A stretch of DNA of 64,000 nucleotides from Hyphomonadaceae bacterium. Its GTDB lineage: Bacteria; Pseudomonadota; Alphaproteobacteria; Caulobacterales; Hyphomonadaceae. Made by a program: the position numbers and the translations under genes. Numbering within the stretch: position 1 is the stretch's first letter; each line of letters starts with the position of its first letter. Of the stretch, positions 1 through 8,167 are shown one piece after another. The stretch is taken from NCBI GenBank assembly GCA_016714495.1, contig JADKDU010000012.1, positions 1-64,000 on the forward strand, in the 5' to 3' direction. Under the pieces are notes generated by a model that was given only the letters and a program-made list of their open reading frames with translations, had not been told where the DNA came from and ran no database searches.

Positions 1-1581
1 CGTCGCGGCAAGTGCGGGTGCAGGCGTATCTGGCCGCCCCCCGCCCGAAGGACTTGTGAAGAGGCGTGCGCCCGGCCCGGCCGAGATCGCCTTGAGCATC
101 AGCTTGACCTCAATCACCGCCAGCAGGCCATAGAGCAGGGTGAACCCGACCATTGTTATGATGATCTGGCTCGCTGTCAGGCTAGACGCGCCGAGGAAGG
201 TCGGCAGAACGCTGTCGATGATCCACGGCTGGCGTCCAGTCTCCGCCAGCAACCAGCCCACTTCGATCGCGATCCAGGGCAAGGGGATTGCAAGCACTGC
301 CGCCCGCAGGAACCATTTGGGCGGGTTACGCTTCAGATTGATGAAGTAGAAGGCGAGGGCGAACATGCCGATGAACAGAAAGCCAAGCCCCGCCATGGCC
401 CGAAACGCGAAGAAGGCTGATGGTACGCTCGGAACGGTATCCCATGCTGCTTTGCGAATCTGCTCTTCGCTGGCCGTGCGCGGATCGTCGACATAGCGTT
501 TGAGAAGCAGCGCGAACCCAAGATCTGCTTTGCGCAGGTCGAAGTCTGCGCGCGCGGCTGCATCCTTCGGATTGGCCTTTATGCGTTCCAGGGCATCGTA
601 AGCCAGCATGCCGTTCTGGATACGATGCTCGGCCTTCTCCACGAGCGGAATGATGCCGGCAACTTCCTTGTCGAGCGAGCGGGTGGCGATCAGGCCAAGA
701 AGGGCGGGCGCCTGCACCTCGAAGTGCGTTTTGCGTTCTGTCTGATCGGGGATGCCGAAGAGTGTTAGAGGCGCTGGCGCTGGCTCTGTCTCCCACATTG
801 CCTCAAGAGCTGCGAGCTTCATTTTCTGGTTGTCTGTGAGCGTGTAGCCGCTCTCGTCGCCGAGTACGACGACGGACAGGGCAGAGAGAAGGCCGAAGGA
901 GGCAGCGACAACCATTGATCGCCGGGCGAGCCCCAGATGGCGCTTCTTGAGCATGTACCGGCCGAGATCCCGAGCACGAATACGGCCGCCGCCACATAGC
1001 CTGCGCTGACTGTATGAACGAATTTTGCCTGCGCCACGGGATTGAAGATCACCTCCCATGAAGTTGGTGATCTCCATTCGCATTGTATCAGGATTGAATG
1101 CCGAACCGACGGGGTTCTGCATCCAGCCATTGGCAATCAGGATCCACAGCGCCGAGAAATTCGAGCCTATCGCGACGAGGAAAGTGACGAACCAGTGGGC
1201 CGGCCTGGAGAGTTTGTCCCAACCGAAAAACATCAGGCCAACGAAAGTGGCTTCTAGGAAGAAGGCCATCAGCCCTTCGATGGCGAGCGGCGCACCGAAG
1301 ACATCGCCGACATATTGGGAGTAATAGGACCAGTTCGTGCCGAACTGGAACTCCATGGTGATGCCGGTCGCGACGCCCAGCACGAAGTTGATGCCGAACA
1401 GGTTGGCCCAGAATTTCGTAATTCGCTTCCAGACTTCCTTCCCGGTCATGACGTATGCGCCTTCGGTGATCACGAGGATCATCGAAAGGCCCAACGTCAG
1501 TGGAACGAACAGGAAGTGATAGAGGGCCGTGAGTGCGAACTGCCAGCGAGACAGATCGGAAACCAGAAAATCAGGTGTCAT
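1..1581 (-). CDS. cydA: Cytochrome bd ubiquinol oxidase subunit I, 3' end cut by the window edge
   Basis: Membrane quinol oxidase subunit that carries hemes b558, b595 and d and reduces oxygen at very low tension. The frame opens at an ATG at 1581 (MTPDFLVSDLSRWQFALTAL) and stays open to base 1, about 527 codons, close to the 522 residues of the E. coli protein. Visible family features are the N-terminal heme-ligand His (LYHFLFVPLTLG, about residue 22), EATFVGLMFFGWDKLS, GDESGY, a long Q-loop and GRQPW. Two compensating single-base changes are present: an extra G in the run at 1055-1057 and a missing base at 960/961. Between them the in-frame product is nonsense, while the shifted frame reads NPVAQAKFVHTVSAGY, which holds the heme b558 ligand His (codon 1014-1016). 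The gene diverges from cydDC; cydB would lie off the left edge. Confidence 0.9.
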   Translation of the reverse strand, partial: MTPDFLVSDLSRWQFALTALYHFLFVPLTLGLSMILVITEGAYVMTGKEVWKRITKFWANLFGINFVLGVATGITMEFQFGTNWSYYSQYVGDVFGAPLAIEGLMAFFLEATFVGLMFFGWDKLSRPAHWFVTFLVAIGSNFSALWILIANGWMQNPVGSAFNPDTMRMEITNFMGGDLQSRGAGKIRSYSQRRLCGGGRIRARDLGRYMLKKRHLGLARRSMVVAASFGLLSALSVVVLGDESGYTLTDNQKMKLAALEAMWETEPAPAPLTLFGIPDQTERKTHFEVQAPALLGLIATRSLDKEVAGIIPLVEKAEHRIQNGMLAYDALERIKANPKDAAARADFDLRKADLGFALLLKRYVDDPRTASEEQIRKAAWDTVPSVPSAFFAFRAMAGLGFLFIGMFALAFYFINLKRNPPKWFLRAAVLAIPLPWIAIEVGWLLAETGRQPWIIDSVLPTFLGASSLTASQIIITMVGFTLLYGLLAVIEVKLMLKAISAGPGARLFTSPSGGGRPDTPAPALAAT

Positions 1582-1653
1582 GAGGAACCTCGTCCGACTG
1601 GTTCGCCTGCTGTGTCGTATATCAGAAACTTATAATATAGATACAGGCGCTGT

Positions 1654-1667
1654 TTGATTCCGCGCAA
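1654..1667. promoter_or_regulatory. Weak FNR-like half-palindrome between cydA and cydD
   Basis: The divergent cydA-cydD spacer (1582-1724) holds TTGATTCCGCGCAA. It matches TTGAT-N4-ATCAA in 8 of 10 defined positions and sits inside a longer GCTGTT/AACAGC dyad (1649-1671). An AT-rich stretch, TATAATATAGATAC, lies at 1631-1644. Oxygen control of cyd genes by FNR-type proteins is common, but this match is too loose to be more than a candidate. Confidence 0.25.
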
Positions 1668-1724
1668 CAGCATGGTCAACTTTACTTGGCGAAATGCCGC
1701 ACCCTTAAACCTACGAAGCGCACT

Positions 1725-3398
1725 ATGGATCGGCCAGAAGCCAAACGACCGACATCCGGCAAGATGGCCCTTCGAAGATGGGCAGCGGCTGCGCGCGCAG
1801 ACATCACCCGAGTTTCAGCGTTGAGCTTGGCATCAGCCGTTTTCACGATTGGGTTCGGGTGGAGCCTGTCGATCGGCATAGCCGAGGCCGTCCATGGGGA
1901 GTGGGGCGGTGGCTGGCTCATCTGGGGTGCAGCAGCGCTATTTGGACGTACGGCCGCCTCGTGGCTCTCCGACCGCGCCGCAGCGCGCGCAGGTCTTCGA
2001 ATTGTCGGAGCGGCGCGTGCTGAAATTCTTGCGAGCGTGATCGCTTGCGGTGCTGGTCAGCTGCTGGGGGAGGCGCCGGGCGCGCGGGTAAGCCAGATCG
2101 TCGATCGCACCGCGATGCTGTCGGGTTGGGCAAGTCGGTGGTCGCCGGGCTCGCGCCTTGCTGTTCTTGTGCCGGTGTCCATCCTGATCGCGGTAGCAAC
2201 GCAGTCATGGATAGCGACGCTACTGCTTGCGGTATCTGTTCTTACGCTGCCGCTATTTCTCTGGCTCACGATCGGTGAGACGCGCGCGATTGCGAGTGCC
2301 CAGCAAGCTTCGCTCGACGCGCTGTCGGGCGCCTTCCAGACACGCACGGAACACGCTGGCCTGATCAAGGCATTCCGCGCGATCGGACGCGAGACGGCAG
2401 TCGTGCGCGCGGCCTCAGAGTCGCTCAGAGATGGCACCATGCGCGTGCTGCGCATCGCTTTCCTGTCATCGGCAGTTCTGGAGTTTTTCTCAGCCATCTC
2501 GATTGCGCTGATCGCCGTTTATGTCGGCTTCAAACTGCTCGGGCTTTTTCCCTTTGAGACAGGGGAGGTTCTGACGCTTCAAGAAGGCATGATGGTGCTG
2601 ATTCTTGCTCCGGAGTTCTTCGCGCCGATCCGACGTTTGTCGTCGCTTCATCATGACCGCGCAGCGGCAGTCGCCGCGAGCACCGTTCTGGAGGGCTGGC
2701 TCATCGCCACCGGAGATGCACACGAACGGCTTCCGGTACTAGGTCGCCCGCCCCGTGTCGCATTCGACAACGTTTCGATCTGGTTCGGCTCCAACCGGGT
2801 CGTTCAAGGATTCAGCTTTGAGGCTCCGCCGGGGCGGCTCACAGTGCTCAGCGGTCGGTCCGGCTCCGGCAAGACCTCCGCCCTGCTTGCGTTGCTCGGA
2901 TTGGCGCGGGTGAATGGCGGTGTGGTCACCGTCGATGGCGTATCATTGCTCGCTGGCGCCAGCCTCGCAGATAGCGTTGCCTACATTCGACAGTCGCCAT
3001 GGCTGTTCGAAGGGACCCTCGCTGAAAATCTTCGTGTTGGCGGGCCCAAGGCCTCCGATCAGAATCTCCTTGATGCGCTGGCGCGCGTCGGCGCGAGTCA
3101 TCTGGCATCGGGCGAGAATGGTGGGCTGTCCCGTCAAATCGGAAGGGGCGGGCAGGGCCTCTCCGGCGGCGAGCGCCAGAGGAGTGCGATCGCGCGCGCG
3201 CTCCTGCGTGGAGCGAAGCTCTGGCTGCTGGATGAGCCGACGGCGCACCTCGACGCGACTGCGGAGGCGGAGTTGCTTGATCTCCTCCGCGATCAGGCTG
3301 GGGAGCGTACGTTGATCGTCGCGAGCCACAGCGCCGCGGTGATGAAGGCAGCCGACCTGGTTGTGCGTATGCCGTCGAGGGAGATGGCTACGACATGA
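1725..3398 (+). CDS. cydD: Heterodimeric ABC exporter subunit CydD
   Basis: Half of the inner-membrane CydDC exporter, which moves reduced thiols (glutathione, cysteine) to the periplasm and is required to assemble cytochrome bd. The N-terminal ~330 residues are a six-helix type-I ABC membrane domain. The ATPase domain follows, with Walker A GRSGSGKTSA near residue 378, signature LSGGERQRS, Walker B LWLLDEPTAHLD and the H-loop VASHS. The frame is open from a TTG at 1686; I prefer the ATG at 1725 (MDRPEAKRPTSG), though no strong ribosome site decides it. The stop overlaps the cydC start by 4 bp (ATGA), so the two are translationally coupled. About 557 residues, normal for the family. Confidence 0.88.
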   Translation: MDRPEAKRPTSGKMALRRWAAAARADITRVSALSLASAVFTIGFGWSLSIGIAEAVHGEWGGGWLIWGAAALFGRTAASWLSDRAAARAGLRIVGAARAEILASVIACGAGQLLGEAPGARVSQIVDRTAMLSGWASRWSPGSRLAVLVPVSILIAVATQSWIATLLLAVSVLTLPLFLWLTIGETRAIASAQQASLDALSGAFQTRTEHAGLIKAFRAIGRETAVVRAASESLRDGTMRVLRIAFLSSAVLEFFSAISIALIAVYVGFKLLGLFPFETGEVLTLQEGMMVLILAPEFFAPIRRLSSLHHDRAAAVAASTVLEGWLIATGDAHERLPVLGRPPRVAFDNVSIWFGSNRVVQGFSFEAPPGRLTVLSGRSGSGKTSALLALLGLARVNGGVVTVDGVSLLAGASLADSVAYIRQSPWLFEGTLAENLRVGGPKASDQNLLDALARVGASHLASGENGGLSRQIGRGGQGLSGGERQRSAIARALLRGAKLWLLDEPTAHLDATAEAELLDLLRDQAGERTLIVASHSAAVMKAADLVVRMPSREMATT

Positions 3399-5000
3399 TT
3401 GCGCTATGGACATTTCTTGGCCGGCCGGCCGCGCGATCCTTCGTGCTGGCAATGACCCTTTCCGTTCTGTCGTCGCTGCTCGGCATTGCGCTTCTGGGAC
3501 TTTCTGGATGGTTTCTCGCAGCGGCTGCGGCGGCTGGTGCTTCCGGCGCCAGCTACGCATTCAATCACCTTTATCCGAGCACCGGCGTCCGAACGATTGC
3601 CGTCGGCCGCGTGGCTTCACGCTACGCGGAGCAACTGGTCGGGCATGAGGCGACGTTGGAGGTGTCTGCGGCCATCCGGCCGCTGGTGTTCGAACGCATT
3701 GCTCGCGCAGAGTTGGGTCTGGCAGCGCTGCCGGCACGCGATCTTGCCGTCATCGTCGATGATGTTGGCGCGGTCGAAGGCGGCTTCCTGCGGGTCGTCA
3801 GTCCAGCGTTTGGCGTTGGCGCTGCGGTACTCGTCGCTATCGGCTGGGTGGCGGCTGTTTCAGCGCTCGCATCCATGGCTGTCCTTATTCTTTTTGCCGT
3901 TGCGTGTGTAGGCGCTCCATACCTCCTGCTACGTCGCGCCAGGGCGGCGGCCGTGTCGCTCGCGTCCGAGCAGGGCGCCCTTCGGTCCGATGTCACGGGC
4001 GTTGTCGAGAACGCGATCGAATGGACGTATCCGGCGTCCTCGGCGCGGCGATGACGGGTGTAAGCGACAGGCTCACCGCTGGTCTGCAGGCACAGGACCG
4101 GCTGCAGGCGCCATTTCGCGACACGGCGGCGTTGATTAGTCTCGCGGGAGGTCTGGCGGCGCTGCTCGTCATCGTGTGGGCGATCGCTACGCATGCAGAC
4201 GGAGCCATAGCGGCCGGCGCATCCCTGGCAACGCTTGCTGCGTTCGAGGCAGCGTCGGCTGCAGCACGGGTTCTCGATGCCGGCGCGCAGGCTTCCGCAT
4301 CGGCTAGACGACTTTTGGAACGGCTGCAGGACGCCAAATCCACATACGGCGGAGACACCGTTCTGCAATCGGCGCTGCCCTAAAGCTCGATCAGGTTCTG
4401 GTTGGAGTCGGTTCAGCAGGGCGCGTTGGACCGGTGAGCTTGCTATGCAGTCCTGGGGATCTTGTCGAACTCTCGGGAAGATCGGGGGTAGGAAAATCGA
4501 CAGTTCTGGAGGCTATCGCGGCGCTGCGACCGATCTGCGCGGGGTCACTCTCGTATGGCGGGATTGAGCAGGAAACCGTCAGACCGGCGTCGGTTCTGGC
4601 GCGCGTCGCCATTGCCCCGCAAATTCCCTCGTTCCTGCCTGGGTCGCTCCGGGAGCAGCTTGTCTATGGCCGGCCGGATGCAAGCGACGAGGACATCAGC
4701 GCTGCGCTTGCTATGGTGTGTATGACTGACGTCGTCGTCGGTCGGGGTCCTGACGACGCGTCCGTTTACTCAGGCGGAGAGCAGCGCCGGCTCGGAGTTG
4801 CGCGTGCACTCATCGCCGATCCCGAGTTACTTCTGCTGGATGAGCCATTTGCGGGACTGGAAGTTGACCTGTCTCAGCGCATCAGGGCCAACCTGGCTCG
4901 CTGGGTCGGGGAGGGTCGCCGCGCCATTGTCTTTACGGGCCACGAAGTTGGCCCGGACTGGGCAGGTTCCCCCGTTCGGCGCATCAAATGGCCAGACTGA
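3395..5000 (+). pseudogene. cydC: ABC exporter subunit CydC, interrupted by two single-base deletions
   Basis: Partner of CydD. The product reads well in three successive frames: 3395 to about 4019 (membrane domain), about 4020 to 4380 (rest of the membrane domain, MDVSGVLGAAMTGVSD...), and about 4383 to 5000 (ATPase domain). The ATPase part shows Walker A SGRSGVGKST, signature YSGGEQRRLGVARAL, Walker B LLLLDEPFAGLE and H-loop FTGHE. Each junction is explained by one missing base, near 4020 (short A run) and near 4380 (C run). Restored length would be about 535 residues, as expected for CydC. Because each segment is otherwise clean, a sequencing error is as likely as a genuine pseudogene. If the changes are real, the exporter and therefore cytochrome bd assembly would be impaired. 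Confidence 0.85.
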
Positions 5001-5044
5001 ACGAACGGCTGCTACATCCTGCGCCTTGTATGTGTTTTAGGTGT

Positions 5045-5057
5045 CGCTAAATTAGCG
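5045..5057. promoter_or_regulatory. Candidate operator of the downstream ArsR-family repressor
   Basis: A perfect 13-bp dyad, CGCTAA-A-TTAGCG, lies 24 bp upstream of the ArsR-family start codon at 5081. ArsR/BigR proteins usually bind short AT-centred palindromes in their own promoters, so autoregulation is the simplest reading. This is inference from position and symmetry. Confidence 0.4.
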
Positions 5058-5080
5058 GCCAGGATATTCCGGAGTCGCCC

Positions 5081-5419
5081 ATGCCCGCAGCCCGTCGCAA
5101 GCCGAGTGCAGCAGTTCCCGCTGTGCGCAAGCTTGAGCCGCGTGCGGCCGAGGCGGCGCAATTGCTCAAGCTGTTGGCGAATGACCAGCGTTTGACAGTT
5201 CTCTGCCGGCTGAGCGGTGGAGAGATGTCTGTGACCCAACTCGGCCAGCACGTGAATCTCACGCAATCGGCTTTGTCTCAGCATCTGGCAAAGATGCGCG
5301 CCGAAGGCCTTGTTGCCACACGCCGGGAAGCCCAGACGATCTACTATCGGCTTTCCGACCCGATCGCAGAGCGCCTCATCGGCGTACTCTGCGAACTTTA
5401 CGGTGGGCCCAGCCACTAA
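5081..5419 (+). CDS. ArsR-family repressor of the SqrR/BigR (sulfide/persulfide-sensing) type
   Basis: Winged-helix dimeric repressor of 112 residues. The recognition region is VTQLGQHVNLTQSALSQHLA (50s-70), followed by a wing with RREAQTIYYRL. It has exactly two cysteines, Cys42 (TVLCRL) and Cys104 (GVLCEL). These match in context and spacing the redox pair that forms a disulfide or polysulfide bridge in BigR and SqrR, releasing DNA. It lacks the CxC metal site of arsenic sensors. The start is supported by CCGGAG upstream. It sits tail-to-tail with the DUF2892-trxC-sqr operon, which it probably helps control. Confidence 0.85.
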   Translation: MPAARRKPSAAVPAVRKLEPRAAEAAQLLKLLANDQRLTVLCRLSGGEMSVTQLGQHVNLTQSALSQHLAKMRAEGLVATRREAQTIYYRLSDPIAERLIGVLCELYGGPSH

Positions 5420-5430
5420 AGGCTACAAGA

Positions 5431-5634
5431 CTACCGAAATGCTGTACCCGGCTTCACGCCGAGCTTCTTGAAGATCATCGCTGCGGGACAAAAGCCCGTG
5501 AACGCGGCCTGAAGCATGTTCGCCCCGGCAAATGCCGACAACCAGATCCACAGCGGATGAACGGTCAGGGACAAGGCGACGCCGGTTAAAACAACGAATC
5601 CTGCGAAAGCGAGGACAGCGCGATCAAGTGACAT
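5431..5634 (-). CDS. Small DUF2892 (YgaP-like) inner-membrane protein
   Basis: A 67-residue protein with two hydrophobic helices (AVLAFAGFVVLTGVALSL and the WIWLSAFAGANMLQAAF region) followed by FCPAAMIFKKLG. This is the DUF2892 pattern also found in the C-terminal membrane part of the E. coli rhodanese YgaP. The start at 5634 has GAAGGAG nine bases upstream; a longer open frame to 5691 begins inside trxC. It is the last gene of the sqr-trxC cluster. DUF2892 proteins often accompany rhodaneses and sulfide-oxidation genes; the exact role is unknown. Confidence 0.8.
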   Translation of the reverse strand: MSLDRAVLAFAGFVVLTGVALSLTVHPLWIWLSAFAGANMLQAAFTGFCPAAMIFKKLGVKPGTAFR

Positions 5635-5645
5635 GGAAGACTCCT

Positions 5646-6110
5646 TCAGATTGCAGGTTTGCCTGAGTTGGTCAGGTGACCGCCAACCCACGCGGCCAAG
5701 GCGTCAGCTTTGATCAAACCCGCCTTGCGATCGACGATGCGGCCATCGCGAAACAGGATCAGCGCGGGGATGCCGGACACGCCGAGACTTTGGACCATCT
5801 GACTCTGATCTGCATTCAGTTTCACGAGCCGGGCCTTGCCCGCTAGCGCTCCGGCTGCAGTGGCGAACTGAGGCGCCATGGCGCGACATGGACCGCACCA
5901 AGGAGCCCAGACATCGACCAGGATCAGTCCCGTCGATTTTTCAAGAAGAAGCGCAAGCTGGGCATCATTGACTTCCGCTGGTCGGTCGAGGCCTAGCGGC
6001 GCTGCACATCGCCCACATTTGGCCGCTGCGGCTGGTTTGTCGGCCGGCACGCGGTTCACAGAGCCACAGGCGACGCAGACGGCCTGATTAGATAGCGCGA
6101 CACCCATCAT
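5646..6110 (-). CDS. trxC: Thioredoxin 2 with N-terminal zinc finger
   Basis: Cytoplasmic disulfide reductase. An N-terminal zinc ribbon (Cys12, Cys15, Cys32, Cys35: CVACG...CGRC) precedes a thioredoxin domain with active site WCGPC at 71-75 and the cis-proline segment SGIPALILF. 154 residues, somewhat longer than the 139 of E. coli TrxC. It starts 2 bp after the sqr stop, so the two are co-transcribed. In this setting it may reduce persulfides made during sulfide oxidation, which is an inference from context. Confidence 0.92.
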   Translation of the reverse strand: MMGVALSNQAVCVACGSVNRVPADKPAAAAKCGRCAAPLGLDRPAEVNDAQLALLLEKSTGLILVDVWAPWCGPCRAMAPQFATAAGALAGKARLVKLNADQSQMVQSLGVSGIPALILFRDGRIVDRKAGLIKADALAAWVGGHLTNSGKPAI

Positions 6111-6111
6111 C

Positions 6112-7383
6112 TCACCCCTTCAGTTTGTGAATCCCAAGGGTGTCCATCACGAGCTTTTCATAGAACGGCTCGCTTTCACCCTTCTTGATCTTGCCGATGA
6201 AGTAAGACTCGAAACCCGCCTTCGCCATGTGGACCCAGCCCCCCTTGGCGGACCAGTTCACATTGCGCGGCGGAATCTGCGGCTGCGCGACAAACGCAAC
6301 ACCACCGTCACCGAAGTCGGCGAGACAGATTGCGTTCCAGGTGGCCTCGGCATCTGCTGGCTCGCCGCGCAGGAGTGCGCCGATGTTATGGGCCGTCGCG
6401 GTCACCATGGATTCGATCATGAACCCAGTCTTCGGTACGCCGACCGGGACAGGCGTCTTGCCCATGGGCGGGATCGCCACCGTCACGCCGATGCTGAAGA
6501 TATTCTGGTAGGTTGGGTTGCGCTGGTTCTTGTCGATCAGGACGAAGCCCCGCGGGTTGACGAGATTCTTTACGCCACGAATAGCCGAGACGCCCCGGAA
6601 GGCGGGCAGCATCATGGAGAAAGCGAAGGGCAGGGCGTGGGTCGTCTTGACGGCCCCATCGTCACCGACTTCTTCCACATGCATCGTTCCTGCTTCGACG
6701 CTGGTCACGCGCGCATTGGTGATCCACTTCATGTGGCGGTTGCGCATCTCGCTTTCGAGCAAGCCTTTCGTATCGCCAACGCCGTCAAGGCCAAGGTGCC
6801 CGACATAAGGTTCGGAGGTGACGAACGTCATCGGCACCTTGTCGCGGATCTTGCGCTTGCGCAGCTCTGTATCGAGGATCATAGCGAACTCGTAGGCCGG
6901 GCCGAAGCACGAGGCGCCCTGCACGGCGCCAACGACGATAGGTCCTGGTTTTTTGCAGAAAGCTTCGAAAGCCTCTGCTACGTGTTCGGCATGCTCGGCC
7001 TGGCAGATCGACTGCGTGAAGCCCTGTGGCCCAAGCCCCGGAATTTCGTCGAAGGCGAGATCAGGTCCCGTGGCAATTACCAGATAGTCGTAGCTGAGCG
7101 ACTGGCCGTCCTCGAGTTCCAGCCTGTTCTCAGCCGGCACAACGCGGGAGGCGCCTGTCGTTATGAAGTTGATGCCTTTCCGTTTCATCACCGGACGAAG
7201 GTCAACCTCAATATCCTTGCGTTTGCGCCAGCTGACGGCGACCCACGGGTTTGACGGAACGAACTGGTAGATTGCGCCCTTCGACACAACCGAGATTCTG
7301 TCGTTCTTTCGGAGTTGATCGCGAATCTCGTAGGCGGCGATTGCGCCACCGAGTCCAGCGCCAAGTACGACGATGTGAGCCAT
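6112..7383 (-). CDS. sqr: Sulfide:quinone oxidoreductase
   Basis: Membrane-peripheral FAD enzyme that oxidises sulfide to polysulfide or persulfide and reduces quinone. The N-terminal Rossmann motif is VVLGAGLGGAIAA. Three cysteines at 127 (SICQAE), 159 (GASCFGPAYEF) and 353 (NAICLADFG) coincide with the three residues essential in the Rhodobacter capsulatus enzyme. The C-terminal amphipathic region (WVHMAKAGFESYFIGKIKKG) is typical for membrane attachment. 423 residues. It has its own promoter facing the ArsR gene at 7472, with a shared operator between them. It heads an operon with trxC and the DUF2892 gene. Confidence 0.9.
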   Translation of the reverse strand: MAHIVVLGAGLGGAIAAYEIRDQLRKNDRISVVSKGAIYQFVPSNPWVAVSWRKRKDIEVDLRPVMKRKGINFITTGASRVVPAENRLELEDGQSLSYDYLVIATGPDLAFDEIPGLGPQGFTQSICQAEHAEHVAEAFEAFCKKPGPIVVGAVQGASCFGPAYEFAMILDTELRKRKIRDKVPMTFVTSEPYVGHLGLDGVGDTKGLLESEMRNRHMKWITNARVTSVEAGTMHVEEVGDDGAVKTTHALPFAFSMMLPAFRGVSAIRGVKNLVNPRGFVLIDKNQRNPTYQNIFSIGVTVAIPPMGKTPVPVGVPKTGFMIESMVTATAHNIGALLRGEPADAEATWNAICLADFGDGGVAFVAQPQIPPRNVNWSAKGGWVHMAKAGFESYFIGKIKKGESEPFYEKLVMDTLGIHKLKG

Positions 7384-7414
7384 GATTTCCTCCCGGGTTC
7401 TGCGTCATCCGGTA

Positions 7415-7448
7415 TTGACAATATATGCGAAGACGCGCATATGCGCAA
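7415..7448. promoter_or_regulatory. Face-to-face promoters of sqr and arsR with a shared operator
   Basis: On the plus strand, TTGACA (7415-7420) and CATATG (7438-7443) are spaced by 17 bp. On the minus strand, TTGCGC (7448-7443) and TATATT (7425-7420) are also spaced by 17 bp. A 20-bp dyad, ATATGCG-N6-CGCATAT (7423-7442), fills both spacers and touches both -10 elements. Binding by the neighbouring ArsR protein would silence both directions at once. The elements are read directly; their function is inferred. Confidence 0.55.
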
Positions 7449-7471
7449 GTATGCAAATAAAGACTACGGAT

Positions 7472-7777
7472 ATGGCAGGTCGAGCATCGGACGCCAGCGA
7501 GTTTCTGAGGACGCTGGCGAACCCGCATCGTCTCATGATCGTCTGCCGCCTGATTGAGGGAGATCAATGCGTTGGCGGCTTGGCCGCCGATCTTGATCTG
7601 CAGCAGACGCTGGTATCGCAGCATCTGGCAATCCTGCGGCGTCAGCGCGTCGTGGAGGCTCGGCGCGCCGGTCAGACAATCCGCTACCGCCTGACGAGCG
7701 GCATCGCTCGCGCCGTCGCAGAAACGCTGGCGTCCCATTTCTGCGCGCCCCCTACCAACGCCAGCAGGACGAGCTAG
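7472..7777 (+). CDS. Second ArsR-family repressor with BigR-like cysteine pair
   Basis: A 101-residue winged-helix protein with helix-turn-helix DLQQTLVSQHLAILRRQ and wing ARRAGQTIRYRL. Cys25 (MIVCRL) and Cys91 (SHFCAP) are 66 residues apart, the same separation as the BigR redox pair; Cys33 is extra. The frame is open from 7382, but ATGs at 7382 and 7451 fall upstream of or on the promoter's predicted transcription start, so I chose the ATG at 7472. It is divergent from sqr and followed by a rhodanese gene 9 bp downstream. Probably the local sulfide/persulfide switch for sqr. Confidence 0.82.
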   Translation: MAGRASDASEFLRTLANPHRLMIVCRLIEGDQCVGGLAADLDLQQTLVSQHLAILRRQRVVEARRAGQTIRYRLTSGIARAVAETLASHFCAPPTNASRTS

Positions 7778-7786
7778 GAGCCCTCA

Positions 7787-8149
7787 ATGTTCAAGTCACG
7801 CGCAGTCCCTACGGAAACACCGCAACAAATTCACGACGCGATGGCGCGAGGAGAAGTTGTTCTGATCGACGTTCGGGAGCCGACCGAGTATGCCGTCGAA
7901 CGCATCCACGGCGCGATGCTGTTCCCGCTTTCAACTTTTGACCCTGCTGGTCTTCCCGACGCGCAGGAAAAACAGATTGTCTTGCAGTGCGGCTCTGGAA
8001 AGCGATCCGAGATGGCGTTCCGCAAAGCGTTCGCCGCCGGCGTGCTTGTTCGCAGCCATATGGGAGGCGGTATCACGGCCTGGAAAGCAGCCGGTCTTCC
8101 GGTTGTCTCGACCGATCCATCGACCGGCAATGTTCGTGACCCGGTCTAA
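7787..8149 (+). CDS. Single-domain rhodanese (sulfurtransferase)
   Basis: 120 residues with one rhodanese domain. Typical features are LIDVREPTEYAVERI, the active-site loop CGSGKRS with Cys68, and the C-terminal GGITAWKAAGLPV. It transfers sulfane sulfur from persulfides, for example the glutathione persulfide made after SQR, to acceptors such as cyanide, sulfite or thiols. It has AGGAG upstream, follows the second ArsR gene by 9 bp, and precedes the RND adaptor, suggesting one sulfide-responsive unit. Confidence 0.88.
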   Translation: MFKSRAVPTETPQQIHDAMARGEVVLIDVREPTEYAVERIHGAMLFPLSTFDPAGLPDAQEKQIVLQCGSGKRSEMAFRKAFAAGVLVRSHMGGGITAWKAAGLPVVSTDPSTGNVRDPV

Positions 8150-8167
8150 ACAGCAGTGGGAATGGGC

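Noticed and set aside
6127..7254. Long plus-strand open frame of 375 codons
   Set aside because: Exactly antisense to sqr, whose protein has all catalytic cysteines; the antisense translation is His/Arg-rich without a domain.
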